Origin: Polytrichum commune
Taxonomy: Eukaryota > Streptophyta > Polytrichopsida > Polytrichales > Polytrichaceae
DNA: 64,000 nucleotides
Reading direction: 5' to 3'
NCBI GenBank assembly: GCA_950295325.1
Contig: OX485804.1
Span: forward strand, 43,524,001-43,588,000
The notes beneath the pieces were generated by a model that had not been told where the DNA came from, did no database searches, and worked only from the letters and a program-made list of their open reading frames with translations. The position numbers and the translations under genes are program-made. Below, piece by piece: positions 13,157 through 34,300 of the stretch. Positions within the stretch are counted from its first letter, which is position 1, and each line of letters starts with the position of its first letter.

Positions 13157-14419
13157 AGGGGGGGGGAGGGACGCTAAGTCCCCCCCCCCACGAACTTTTC
13201 GGGGGAGGAATATTCGGGCAGGGGCAGCCGCCCATCGGATTTTCTAGGAACCAATTGAAAATTGTTGCCCGCCTGCCCGACTTCGAAAAAATCATTGCCC
13301 TTGCATTCTTGAAGGCCACTTATCCACAAATCCCATATTGAGTGCACTTCATTTTCAAGGTCCCAAATCCAATATATATGTTCACTTCCATTCAGTATGT
13401 AAGCAATTGACTTGGATTTCATTTTCAAAGTGAAACTGCCAATAAAGCATGTAATTAACTTGGAAGTCAAAAATATTACAAAATCCTCATAAGCACTGAG
13501 GTTATAATTTTTGTGACTTACCATTGAAAGGGACTTTGTCATTCTGAAATGAAACTAAAATGAATGATTTATTTTTAATATGTAAAATATTTTATATTTT
13601 ATATTTTATAGTTAGTACCTTCTACTATCACAAAGCTTTCATACGCACTTAAACTAATAAGTGTGGTTGAATACAAATAAGTCTAATAAAATTTGATTTA
13701 TCCTGATTAATTCTAATTAAGCCCAATTAAATCAGAAAGCATGCTAACCAAAATAATTAAACCTACTTAACTATAAAATGTACTTACTGGGATTAATTAT
13801 GACTTAATGGAATTAACTCCAGTAAATATTTTTTTAATTAATTAGGATTGATTAATTTGGTAAGCATATTTTCTGATTTAATTGGGATTAATTGGGATTA
13901 ATCAGAATTAGTTAGACTTAGTTACATTCAATTAGACTTAATTAATTTACGTGCATATGAATACTTTGTGAAAGTAGAAGGTATTAACTAGACTATAATA
14001 TTTAACATATTAAAAATAAATCATTCATTTTAGTTCCATTTTAGGATGACAAAGTCCCTTTCAATGGTAAGTCACAAAAATTATAACCTCAGTGCTAATG
14101 AGGATTTTGCAATATTTTTGACTTCCAAGTTAATTACATGCTTTATTGGCGGTTTCACTTTGAAAATGAAATCCAAGTCAATTGCTTACTTACTGAATGG
14201 AAGTGAACATATAGATTGGATTTGGGACCGTGAAGATGAAGTGCACTCAATATGGGATTTGTGGATATGTGACCTTCAAGAATGCAAGGACAATGATTTT
14301 TTCGAAGTCGGGCGGACGGGCAATAGTTTTCGGTCGGGTCCAAAAAATCCGACAAGCGGCTGCCCTTGCCCAAATATTCCTCCCCCGAAAAGTTCGTGGG
14401 GGGGAACTTAACGTCCCCC
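13157..14419. mobile_element. Foldback element FB1 inside gag
   Basis: About 1.26 kb that folds back on itself almost throughout, with its axis near 13,790. The outer ends carry G/C-rich inverted ends (acgctaagtccccc on the left, cttaacgtcccc on the right) followed by cgaacttttcggggg. The 9-mers attaagagg (13,148-13,156) and attgagagg (14,420-14,428) flank it and look like a target duplication with one change. Nine bases is the length typical of Mutator-like elements, so a MULE-type foldback is possible, but no transposase is present. Each arm contains an open frame of about 120 codons in mirror orientation, related to one in FB2. Confidence 0.75.
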
Positions 14420-15260
14420 ATTGAGAGGTGTGATTGACAAATTTGGAAGGCTCGATCGCAAGGATGCCACCAAGTTCCTTAAAACTTACATTTGTGAGAT
14501 GGAGGTCAAGCAACTACCCAAAGAGAAGAAATTGGAGGATTTTGAGCTAGTAGTTGTGCCGGAGATGTAGGAAAGAGTGCGTGGATTGCATATAATGGAT
14601 AATCCGAATATGTGAGCAAGATTTGAAGAAAGGTTCATACATGAGTATTTTGATGAAGACACATAGAGGGCTACCAAGAGGGCATTTTGGGATTGGGTTG
14701 AATGACCATCATGTAAGCATACGGGTCCAAATGAACCTCTTAGGGAATTTCTGAAGAAATTTGGACAACTTTCACGAACAGAGTGGTTGCTTTTGGAGAC
14801 TAGAAAGTCAAAATTGTTCCTTCAAGCTATTGATGATGTTGTGGAACACAATATGCTCATCGTACTCCAAGATAGAGCATATGAGGGAGGATTCATCAAT
14901 AATTGGAGAAGAATGAAGGAGATTGTGAATTTGGTAGCAAAATAAGAACACATAAAATGTTGGATCCATAATAGAGGTGGTGATGATGGCAACTCCCAAG
15001 GCTCCAATGATCCATTCAGGACCTCCAACTCAAACAACTACACCTAAAGGTAAATTTGTTACCGATGATACTCTTGGTGAATTGATTAAAGGTTTTAGAT
15101 AGTTGAAAGTGGAGATGAGTGCCTTTAAGAAGAACCAAAGACCGACGGAAGGATCTAAGGGATTTGTGGTGAGGTGCATTTGGTGCAATGATCTAGATCA
15201 CACTCTTGGATGTATGATAATAGAGAATTAGTGCAGCCTATGACATTATGTAAGTACACA
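14420..15260 (+). pseudogene. Ty3/gypsy-like gag remnant
   Basis: Plus-strand translation gives a gag-like protein: IDKFGRLDRKDATKFLKTY at the start, ARFEERFIHEYFDEDT near 14,610-14,665, a FLKKFGQLSR block near 14,750, and a degenerate CCHC-like CIWCNDLDHT near 15,178. Several in-frame stops (for example after VVVPEM and after DEDT) show it is dead. The few codons before FB1 (13,100-13,147) continue the same frame when the foldback and one 9-bp repeat are ignored, so FB1 inserted into this gag. No protease or reverse transcriptase follows; the LTR-like right copy begins about 80 bp downstream. Confidence 0.6.
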
Positions 15261-15617
15261 AAGTTAACATTGCAATAATGACAATGATGACAACGTGACG
15301 AGTGCAAGCGTGTGGTTTAATTTCTTTGGTGGGTTATTTTTATGTCAAAACATGTGATATATGCGAAGGAATGTAACAAAAAGGAGGAAGATTTAAATTG
15401 AGCACATCTATTCCCTAGGGTTTCAAGATATAAGAGAGGGAGTGACATTACAGAGGTTAGGGTGTGTAGAGGAGACTTTTAAATTTTCTTTGTACAGTTG
15501 TTTCCGTAAATAAAGTTTCATTTCCGTGGCAGTACCTGACATGTTTTTTTGTTTCCTGCAACCAACATTTTGGCAGTTGTTGGGCAAGCAACTGCTATTC
15601 TGATGCAAATCCCAGTA

Positions 15618-16364
15618 AGACCCCTTAACCGGGCAGACGCTAAAGGGACCCCAACGAGCTCTGTCCGGCGTGACAGACGCTGGTGGGGCCCACCACCGCC
15701 TCTGCCCCCGAAACTTTTCGCGTCCCTACCCACGCAGTTCGGGCAACGCTGCCCGACATCTCTTCCCAAATGCTTCTCTTCCTTGATGTCTGCCACTTCA
15801 ATAAAATAACAATTGCCTTTTAGCAAAAAAAATTCAATACCATGGTATTGTCCTTCACTACAATTGTCCTTCAGTAGGATTGAAGGCCGCTTCTCCATAT
15901 AACCCATATTGAATGCACTTCATCTTCAAGGTCCAAAATCCAATATATATGTTCACTTCCAGTGAATAAATAAGCAATTGATTGGGATTTCCTTTTCAAG
16001 GTGAAACCGACAATAAAGCAGGTAATTAACTTGGAAGTCAAAAACATTACAAAAGCCTCATTAACATTGAGGCAATATCTATTGAGACTTACCATTGAAA
16101 GGGACATTGTCATTCTAAAATGAAACTAAAATTAACGTTTCTATTTTTAATATGTTTATTTTATAATAATCTAGTTAATGCCTTCTATTTGCGCAAGTAT
16201 TTATACATATTGTCCTTCGGGACCGATTGTCTTTCATCACTCTTGTCCTTCACTGCGATTGTCCTTCATCGCTATTGTCCTTCACTGCAATTGTCCTTCA
16301 CAGTAGGATTCAAGGCTGCTTCTCCACATAACCCATATTAATTGCACTTCATTTTCAAGGTCCA

Positions 16365-16395
<31 letters not shown>

Positions 16396-18305
16396 GTTCA
16401 CTTCCATTGAATAAATAAGCAATTGATTGGGACTTCCTTTTGCGAAGTTAAACCGTCAATAAAACATGTAATTAAATTGGAAGTCAAAAACATTTCAAAA
16501 GTCTCATTAGCACCAAGGTTGTGTTTATTGTGACTTATTATTGAAAATGATTTTGTCATTCTAAAATGGAACTAAAATTAATGTTTATTTTTTAGTGTGT
16601 TTAATTTAGTTAATAATTTTTACTTTTACACAAGTATTCATACCGTACTATCAATGTGTACGAATACTTTTATGTATCCTAATTAATCATATAATACATA
16701 TTTGAGTTGATTTTAATAACAAGATTTTTCTTCATTATTTTTTTTTCAATTGTTTTAAGCAAGTTTGTCTTTCCGTTAGTTTTATAAGAGTTTGTCTTTC
16801 AATTAGTTTCATTAAAGGTTTGTTCATTAGTTATTTTATTAGAAGTTTGTCCTTTAATTAGTTTCCATTAAATGTTTGTCTTTCAGTTAGTTTTATTGAA
16901 ATGTTGTCATTCAATTAGTTTCATTAAAGGTTTGTCCTTCAATTAGTTTCACTAGAAATTTGTCTTTCAGTTAGTTTTATTAAAGATTTGTTCTTTCTTT
17001 AGGTTCATTATAAGTTTGTTCTTCAGTTAGTTTGATTAGTTCCTTTAGTTAGTTTAATTTATGGGTTGTCCTTCATTTAGTTTCATTAAAGGTTTTTCTT
17101 TTAATTAGTTTCATTGGAATTTTGTCCTTCATTTAGTTTCATTGAAACTTTGTCCTTTAGTTAGTTTTATTAAGCTTTGTCTTTCACTTAAGTTTATTAT
17201 AAATTAGTTTCTTAAATTAGTTTCATTAACCTTTGTCCTTCAATTAGTTTCATTATGCTTTGTCTTTCACTTAGTTTTATTATAAATTTGTTTTTTGAAT
17301 TAGTCTCATTAAGCTTTATCCTTTAGTTAGTTTCATTATAAGTTTATTTTCTTAAATTATTTTCATTAAAGTTTTATCCTTTAATTAATTTTATTTAAAA
17401 AAATTCTTCATTTAGTTTTATTAACAATATGTCATTCATTTAGTTTCAGCTTAAGTAGGATTAACTTGACGGTTTAACTTCGCAAAAGGAAGTCCCAATC
17501 AATTGCTTATTTATTCAATGGAAGTGAACATATATATATATATATATATATTCAATTTTGGACCTTGAAAATGAAGTGCAATTAATATGGGTTATGTGGA
17601 GAAGCAGCCTTGAATCCTACTGTGAAGGACAATTGCAGTGAAGGACAATAGCGATGAAGGACAATCGCAGTGAAGGACAAGAGTGATGAAAGACAATCGG
17701 TCCCGAAGGACAATATGTATAAATACTTGCGCAAATAGAAGGCATTAACTAGATTATTATAAAATAAACATATTAAAAATAGAAACGTTAATTTTAGTTT
17801 CATTTTAGAATGACAATGTCCCTTTCAATGGTAAGTCTCAATAGATATTGCCTCAATGTTAATGAGGCTTTTGTAATGTTTTTGACTTCCAAGTTAATTA
17901 CCTGCTTTATTGTCGGTTTCACCTTGAAAAGGAAATCCCAATCAATTGCTTATTTATTCACTGGAAGTGAACATATATATTGGATTTTGGACCTTGAAGA
18001 TGAAGTGCATTCAATATGGGTTATATGGAGAAGCGGCCTTCAATCCTACTGAAGGACAATTGTAGTGAAGGACAATACCATGGTATTGAATTTTTTTTGC
18101 TAAAAGGCAATTGTTATTTTATTGAAGTGGCAGACATCAAGGAAGAGAAGCATTTGGGAAGAGATGTCGGGCAGCGTTGCCCGAACTGCGTGGGTAGGGA
18201 CGCGAAAAGTTTCGGGGGCAGAGGCGGTGGTGGGCCCCACCAGCGTCTGTCACGCCGGACAGAGCTCGTTGGGGTCCCTTTAGCGTCTGCCCGGTTAAGG
18301 GGTCT
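15618..18305. mobile_element. Foldback element FB2 with near-identical 840-bp arms
   Basis: Arms 15,618-16,459 and 17,464-18,305 are inverted copies. The only difference I found is the length of a TA run (near 16,372-16,395 and 17,530-17,552). The tips read agaccccttaaccgggcaga and its complement. Mirror open frames of 80 and 73 codons are identical between arms. A roughly 280-bp unit (accattgaaaggga...tgcacttcat) occurs twice in the left half, near 15,880-16,140 and 16,330-16,590, and also forms the arms of FB1, so FB1 and FB2 are one family. No clear target duplication flanks FB2, and about 165 bp of R1 present in the left copy is missing here. Such high arm identity means recent formation, gene conversion or an assembly effect. 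Confidence 0.85.
16740..17455 (+). repeat. Degenerate tandem array in FB2 spacer
   Basis: About 25 imperfect units of 25-31 bp with consensus close to gtttgtccttcaattagttt followed by cattaaag. Not coding. Related short gtccttcactgcaatt units appear in the FB2 arms (16,210-16,305), so the array may have grown from arm sequence. Confidence 0.75.
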
Positions 18306-18750
18306 CTACCTTAACCATGGTTTCCCATGGCAATGAGAGTCATCATCCATGATCATTTTATTTTTTAATCCAAGCAAACAACAACAATGTACCCACCAGC
18401 TCCCATGGCAACCAAAGATTGACAGTTTATCCTCTTCTAAGGAACCATTCAGCAAAGGCTGCCCACATAGCATAAAAGGTCAAAGTGAATCAATAATGAG
18501 CCCAGATGTGTGATGTTAATATATAAGACATGGAGCTGTCCTGAGCAGGTACTATTCCACACTAGCATTCTTGTAGTGAGGTAGGTAAGGTAGGATCTTG
18601 CTAATTAAGATTCTACACCAAATATTGTACTTCGTGTCACCAATTCTATTTGTCTTGCTCAATACTAATTGTAGCCCACCCATGTAGTGTCACCAACACT
18701 CAAATGTAGACCTAACATTGTTTGGCACTCCTAAGCTACTGGCATAAAAT

Positions 18751-19645
18751 AGCCTTGTCAGTATTGTGTAAACATGAACCAGGGTCGAGGAGAAGGTTGT
18801 AAGAGCTTTGAACTCAAGGCCACCAACAAAGTGATGAACATGAATTGTATAAAAAAGAAAAAAGCATGCAGCATGAATGAAATGGTCGCAGATTATTTAC
18901 TCAAAGGCCATCCTTTTACAAATTTGTCACATTCGAGAACATAACTCCTGACTTCATCAGTTCCCGACAACGGATCCTGCTACATCTCCAGAGGTGATTG
19001 GTGTAAGATGATGAGGTTGACATGGGAAAACCACTTAGCTAATCAGGTTCTCTCTGCCATGGCATTTTCAACAAAATCTGGCCAATAGGACTGGAAATTC
19101 AAGAGGGAATTGTCGAAGGTTGCACATGATGTTGAACAGAATCAGCATCCTGCAAATCAAGAGGTGTCTCGCATCAATCTGACAGTGACATCAAAAATAG
19201 AGTCGGATTGCCTGGTGCCTTTAAAAGAAGAACATTATGGGTTGAGTGTCATTGTTAGTTCTTACATTCAGCTGTTTCTTCAATACCATGATCTCTCAAG
19301 GCAAGGTATCCTGCTGTTGTGGATCAAAAGACTACTGCTTCCAATCACAAAAGAGGTGAAATTGGATTTGCCACTCAGCCTTTTGTTTCCAAGTCCACCT
19401 GTGCTCCACCTTAATTTAAGGTCATCCGTGGAATAGATAATAAGTGATGGAACTGCACCTTCCTTCCGGCCTGTTCAGACCCACACTAATATGTGATCGG
19501 TTAGTCCTCATTTGCCATATGCAGTAGCTTCTCTGAGCCTGGAGGTGGTAGTCCATGGTAACATGTGCCTTGGATCAGGAGGAGAAATGCCACTTTGGGG
19601 ACAGTGGCTAGTATGAAGGATGAGTGCCACTTTGGAGTAACAGAC
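18751..19645. other. Downstream flank of the helicase gene
   Basis: Between the R1 repeat and the helicase stop codon. On the minus strand this is where its 3' untranslated region should lie. I see no clear AATAAA close to the stop and no second gene; the plus-strand open frame at 19,110-19,436 has no recognisable domain. Confidence 0.4.
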
Positions 19646-29309
<9,664 letters not shown>

Positions 29310-29384
29310 GTTCAAGATTGTTAGTACTTCCAACTCAAAAATTTCTTCGTGCAATTTTTTGCACGGCAAAGAGGAGAAGACTGC

Positions 29385-29393
29385 TTAAATATA
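29385..29393 (-). promoter_or_regulatory. Possible TATA box of the helicase gene
   Basis: The minus strand reads tatatttaa about 76 nt before the start codon. Initiation about 30 nt downstream would give a leader of roughly 45 nt, which would contain the small palindrome gtgcaaaaaattgcac (29,349-29,364). Position and sequence fit, but no expression evidence is available. Confidence 0.35.
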
Positions 29394-29505
29394 GACCACT
29401 TTCAGCTGTAGATACTCAATGTCTGCTCCCTCCTCCTCGCCCGGCCAAAGATAGGCCCTCACTGGTACATCTTTCATAGATATCAACTTGTAGGCAGATA
29501 TCTGT

Positions 29506-30112
29506 CCAATACCAAATTGTCCTGATCAGCGTTCTCAGGCTCTTCAATTAGAAGAGCCAACAAATCCTCAATGCTACTCAAAGAATTAGCACATTTTTCC
29601 CCTTCTCCTAATGCAGACAAGCCAATTAAAAGACAATTCAGCGCCCTTTCTCACTGTACAACGACAACCTACCTACAGCTGCTCTTGCTACTTCTTCACT
29701 TGTCTAATCCAAGCTCCTCTTCCCTCTCCAATACTCCACACTAACAATGCAGCCATCAAAGATACATCCTCCAACGCTGTAAACCCAGGGCTCCAGGGTA
29801 ACTGTCCAATTCCAAGTGTCCTGATGATGTGCTCTCCAATTAGGAGCTCCAGCGAACAGACATTTCAATTTTCCGTACTACTGAAAATATTAGCACTCTT
29901 TTTGGCAGAAAATACAAAGCCACGCAATCCTACACAATATACACCGCAATTCAGCTGACAACACAATTCAGTGCCTTTGCTCCCAGTACAATGATTACCT
30001 GCCTACCGCTACTTCTCTAACTACTTCTCTCAACCGAGTTCCTCTTGCACTAACAATGTAGCCAACGAGATCAAGTCTCCAACATCGCACACCTAGGGTT
30101 CCAGCAAAGCAA
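29506..30112. repeat. Imperfect 300-bp tandem duplication upstream of the helicase
   Basis: 29,506-29,803 and 29,804-30,112 share blocks in the same order: gtccaat.cca, tgtcctgat, aattag, attagcac, acaattcagcgcc / acaattcagtgcc, tgtacaacgacaacctacct / agtacaatgattacctgcct, and cactaacaatg.agcca. No protein is evident. It may be duplicated promoter or leader sequence of the minus-strand helicase gene, or a repeat of unknown origin. Confidence 0.6.
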
Positions 30113-31319
30113 AGCAAGAAACAAGAAAAGACCAAGCCATCCGGGGAAGACTATTGAACAAGTGTTGAACAACAACTGCGGAATGCGAGAATGACATACA
30201 TCTCAAAATGCGACTGCGAGAATGACGTCCGGTTTGTGGATGATGATGATGAGCACAATCACGAGATACTTAGTGAAATTTAACAGTGTACAGCGAAGGC
30301 GTCCAGGAAAGAAGAACAGAGGCAAACATCATCACAATTGCGGAGCGACGGGGACTGTGAGTGGTGCAAGAATGGCGTCCAGTGATGGGGGTTGATGAGC
30401 GCAAGTATAATGCGATGCGAGGGTTGCGAACGAGGCGATAGATGGCCCCATTTTGACAATGTGAAATCGATGAGAGCGCAATTCGGCGACGACAACGACG
30501 AAGAAGCAGAACCTAAAGCCCTGAGCCCTCGAGGTGACCGTCCAGGACGGTCGTTTTGCTAAGGTGACTGGGATCGCTGGTTACTCAAGTGTTGAAAACA
30601 CGAATGGCGGGAAGAGGCTTGACGGCTGGCATGTGGAAGGCCGTGATTGGAAGTCTTTCTAGAGCAGACTCTCATCCATCCAAATATAACCTGTTTCTCA
30701 TCCAAGTGGAGGGCACTTCCAACACCTCTCCTTGCACTTTTCTATCCACGTCGAAGGATGTTCCGTCTATAACCTTAGTGTACATCCATAAGGAGATTGC
30801 TTATACAGTATCTCATAACAGCAAGGGTCGATGGATGTCTCATTGCTTTCACAACTTGTCATCCACTTCTCTTCTTATTCGTTATGTAGTTCATAAACAC
30901 CTAAAATAGTATGTAGTCCGGAGATTATTCACTTTAGTCCATTTGACATCATAATTAGCTATAGTCGACCTCAATCCTAATCATCTTATTGAGGTTGGCC
31001 ACCTCAATCCATATATTGTCATCCAATATTGAGATATTGAGGTGTTGAGTGTTAGGTTTAAAGTTGGGGTGGGAATGTGGCCCTTCCCCAACCTATATTG
31101 TCATCCCAACCTGTGAGGTTTTGGATTTGGGGTTGAGGTTCGGGTGGTTTTGCTCTTGTAAGAAAAAGAAAAAGAAAAAGAAAAAGTCACACATTTGTTG
31201 ATGTGAGCCCTTTAGTTTTATATTCATCATGTTTACACATGATGCAGTATGAGGTGTTATGCGTCCTTTCAGGAGGTGGGCCTGAAGGAGTGTAGGTAGC
31301 AATAAAGTTGTCAATTTTT
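30113..31319. other. No gene recognised; AAAAG microsatellite
   Basis: Contains a small palindrome at about 30,537-30,551 (accgtccaggacggt) and an (AAAAG)n tract at 31,158-31,187. The short open frames here carry no recognisable domain. Confidence 0.4.
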
Positions 31320-34300
31320 AGACAGGGGGGGGGGGACAAGTCTTTTGATTGTTGTCTAGTTTTATTTTGTTTAGGACTAGGTATGTAAGATATTATATCG
31401 TGCTTTGGTGGATGTTCTTCATCATGAGGATTTTAATGTTTGGTTTGGGTATGATGAGTTTATTAAGTTTTAGCATGGAGTGTTCATGTATGGCTCCACA
31501 TACACTGGTTGTGATGGTTATGACGGGGTTTATTTTCCATCCCTTGTTTTGTAGTGTGTTGATTAGTGGATCGTATTTAGTGTGTTTTTGTCCAAGGGTT
31601 TGTTTGGGGAATTTGTCGGGGCAATATGTAAATTCGATGAATTGGAGTGTGTGGGCAAGGGAATGATTTATTGGTATTTAGGTTTGGTTGGGGGCTCCTA
31701 GTATACATTGGATATCCAATCTTAGTTTTGCTATGCATGGCACATTGGCTACGTTCAAGTGCAACTTAGTATCCATTTTGGGATTGTTGGATCAGGTGAT
31801 TTGTTATTATGGGTGCATGCATTACTTAAAGTGCAGAACCAAGTAGATTTATGGGCTTGTAATGTTTGGACAATAAAGAGTAGTGCATTATTGTGTTAAT
31901 TATCGCATGTGGATAAGAGGTATGGCCATCTATCTATGGTGTTGATGGGCATAGTGTGCAATTGGGATTGGGGTGGGTGATGGGCCAAAAGATGTGTTTC
32001 ATGTGGTTGTCCATGTATTGTGTGTACAAGATTTCAAAGTTTGTGTGATTTGGGCATTATATTTATTATTAGACTTCCATAAGTAGTTGGTTAGTTTGTG
32101 GTTGATTTGGTAGTTTGACAATCACTTGTCAATGTATGGGGGTTTGCTTTTGGAGGTGTTGATTTATTTGTTTCAATGTTCTTTGTTGATGAATGTGTGG
32201 AGGTTGCATCGTGTGTGGCAGTCGAGTAGCTAGCTAAACCAGTAAGGGATGGAGGTGGGCAATGCGGATACATGGTGTGGTGGTAGGTTTATCTTTGTGT
32301 GCTTTGTTGTTTGCTAGTGCATTTGCGAGTTCATTTATGGTTATGCCAGTGTGTGCTAGGACTTTATGTATGGAGATTTTGTGTGGGGTCCAGTGCATTT
32401 GATGTATTATTGCTATTATGAGTAGTTTGTTTGGGTGGTTGTGTTGTGAGGATGGGTGTCGGATGTGATTGTTTATTAAGAATATGTTATTTAGGTTGTT
32501 GGTGAATATATATGTGTCTATTTGAGTGGTGTGTGTGGATTTTATGGCTATTAATATCACATTGAGTTCCACACGGAAGATGTTTTGGTGTCCAAATAGC
32601 CTTTCGGCTATTTGGGTATTGTTGTTGGGGTTGTGTACTTGTGACCTTGCAATGTTGCATTCTTTGTGTCCTTTGGAGTTTTTGGTAGGTGGTATGAAGG
32701 AGCCATTTGTGTATATGTATTGTTGTGGATGAAATTTAGGGGGGGGGGATGTAATAGTATTTGTTTGGTAGGGGAAATGTGCAGTGGGTTCAAAGGGGGT
32801 TTATTTTGGGGGTGGTTCTCCATTTTTTAATTTGAGAAATTGATGTTATGTTGTGTGCAGGTAGGTTTAATTTGGTAGGTGTCTACCTTGATATTGCAGG
32901 TTCTTTGTATGATGCGTTGGAGTCTTTGTGTGATTTTTATGTTTTGTATTTGAATGTCGACTTTGAGATTATTTTGATTCTTTTTTGTGTCTTCGGCTCG
33001 AAGTTTTTCACCATTGTGATTGGTTTACACCTTAGATTTTATATCAATTCATTATCCCTCAGTATCATAGCCATCTTTAGTTTAAATTCAACTATAATGA
33101 TGTTATTCTTATGGTTTGAGTTTGGACATCTAGTGATGGCACAATTCAAAAGGTTAAGGTCCATGTGTGATCATTTAGTGAATTTTTGGAGTTTGTGTAT
33201 ATGGGGGTTGAATATGTTGGATGTTGGCTATGATTATTGCGAGGTCATCGGCATATGTAGTGGTAGTGCATGTGGCATGGGATGTGCTATAGTGGTATCC
33301 TAGGCCATCTTTTTCTAGCTATCTCAAGAGCGGTACTAGATATATGATGAATAGGTAGGGTCTTAGGGTTTCTCCTTGTATGGTTCCTCCACTTACTTGT
33401 GTTGGGGGTGTTGTTCCAAAGTGTTTTTTTGGAGAAGGAGGTGGTGGAGTTTGTGTAAATGCTCCCAACTAGCTCTACTTCGTCCTTCGGGAAGCTTAGG
33501 TCTTCCATGAGGGCTAGCAACACAATTTATGCTATTTTGGCTAGTTTTTCTATCCATTGGGTGCAGTTTGTGGGGTCATGGGGAAAGGGGGGTTGTTAGT
33601 ATTGTTTATAGGGCTAGTGTGTAAGGATTGCGGAGTAGGTGGGCGAGGGGGGGGGGGGGGTGAGTACATGTGACACAAATTGATTTACAAATGCTATGGT
33701 GTTTTTAATTTTGATTTTAATTTTTTGCTTTATGGGGAGGAAGTTGCCTTAGTTTTTTGCTTGAGCTGGCAGGGGGGGTTGTGGTCATGCATGTTTGTTC
33801 AATGTAGTGGCTAAGAGAGTTTATGATCTCCTGGAGTTGTTCTTGTGCATTTTCCCATTGTGTGGGGGTAAGTTGTTTGCATTATAGAATGTTTGTGAGG
33901 CTGGATATTTCTAGGCTTTGTCTTTGAGGAACATCGTTTGAAGTTTCTTTATGTTTATTGGGGGGAGATGGGATATGTGATGTGGGGAGTTTTGGTCAGT
34001 GGTTGTTTTCATTTGGTGGTGATGATGCTATTGGGGCTAATTGGAGGTAGACTAGGTAGTGATTAGAGTTTTGGTTGTGGTTGATGAGGGTGTGATTTGA
34101 AAAATTGGTGTAGTAGTTGTGGCCCCTTGGCGTGAGATGTTGTCTTGGTTATATTTGCAGTGGAGTCCTATGGTGTGCATGAATTGGGCCCATTTGTGGT
34201 CTTTTTGGTTTGGTATGGATGTTATGCCATTAGTTGTTTGTCCTTTGAGTGATGTATCTCTGACAAAGTTGTTGATTGTGATGATTTGATGGCACGAGTG

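Larger units (their letters stand above)
15340..18750 (+). repeat. LTR-like repeat R1, right copy, interrupted
   Basis: Blocks 15,340-15,617 and 18,306-18,750 are the inverted counterpart of the left R1 copy, split by FB2. The inner end starts tgtcaaaacatgtgatatatg; an aataaag near 15,509 could be an LTR polyadenylation signal. The outer part contains atgagagtcatcatccatga and ccatgtagtgtcaccaacac, the latter shared with the partial copy at 1.0 kb. Confidence 0.6.

Noticed and set aside
15549-15809. Proline-rich open frame starting in R1 and entering FB2
   Set aside because: It crosses a transposon junction and has no homology signal.
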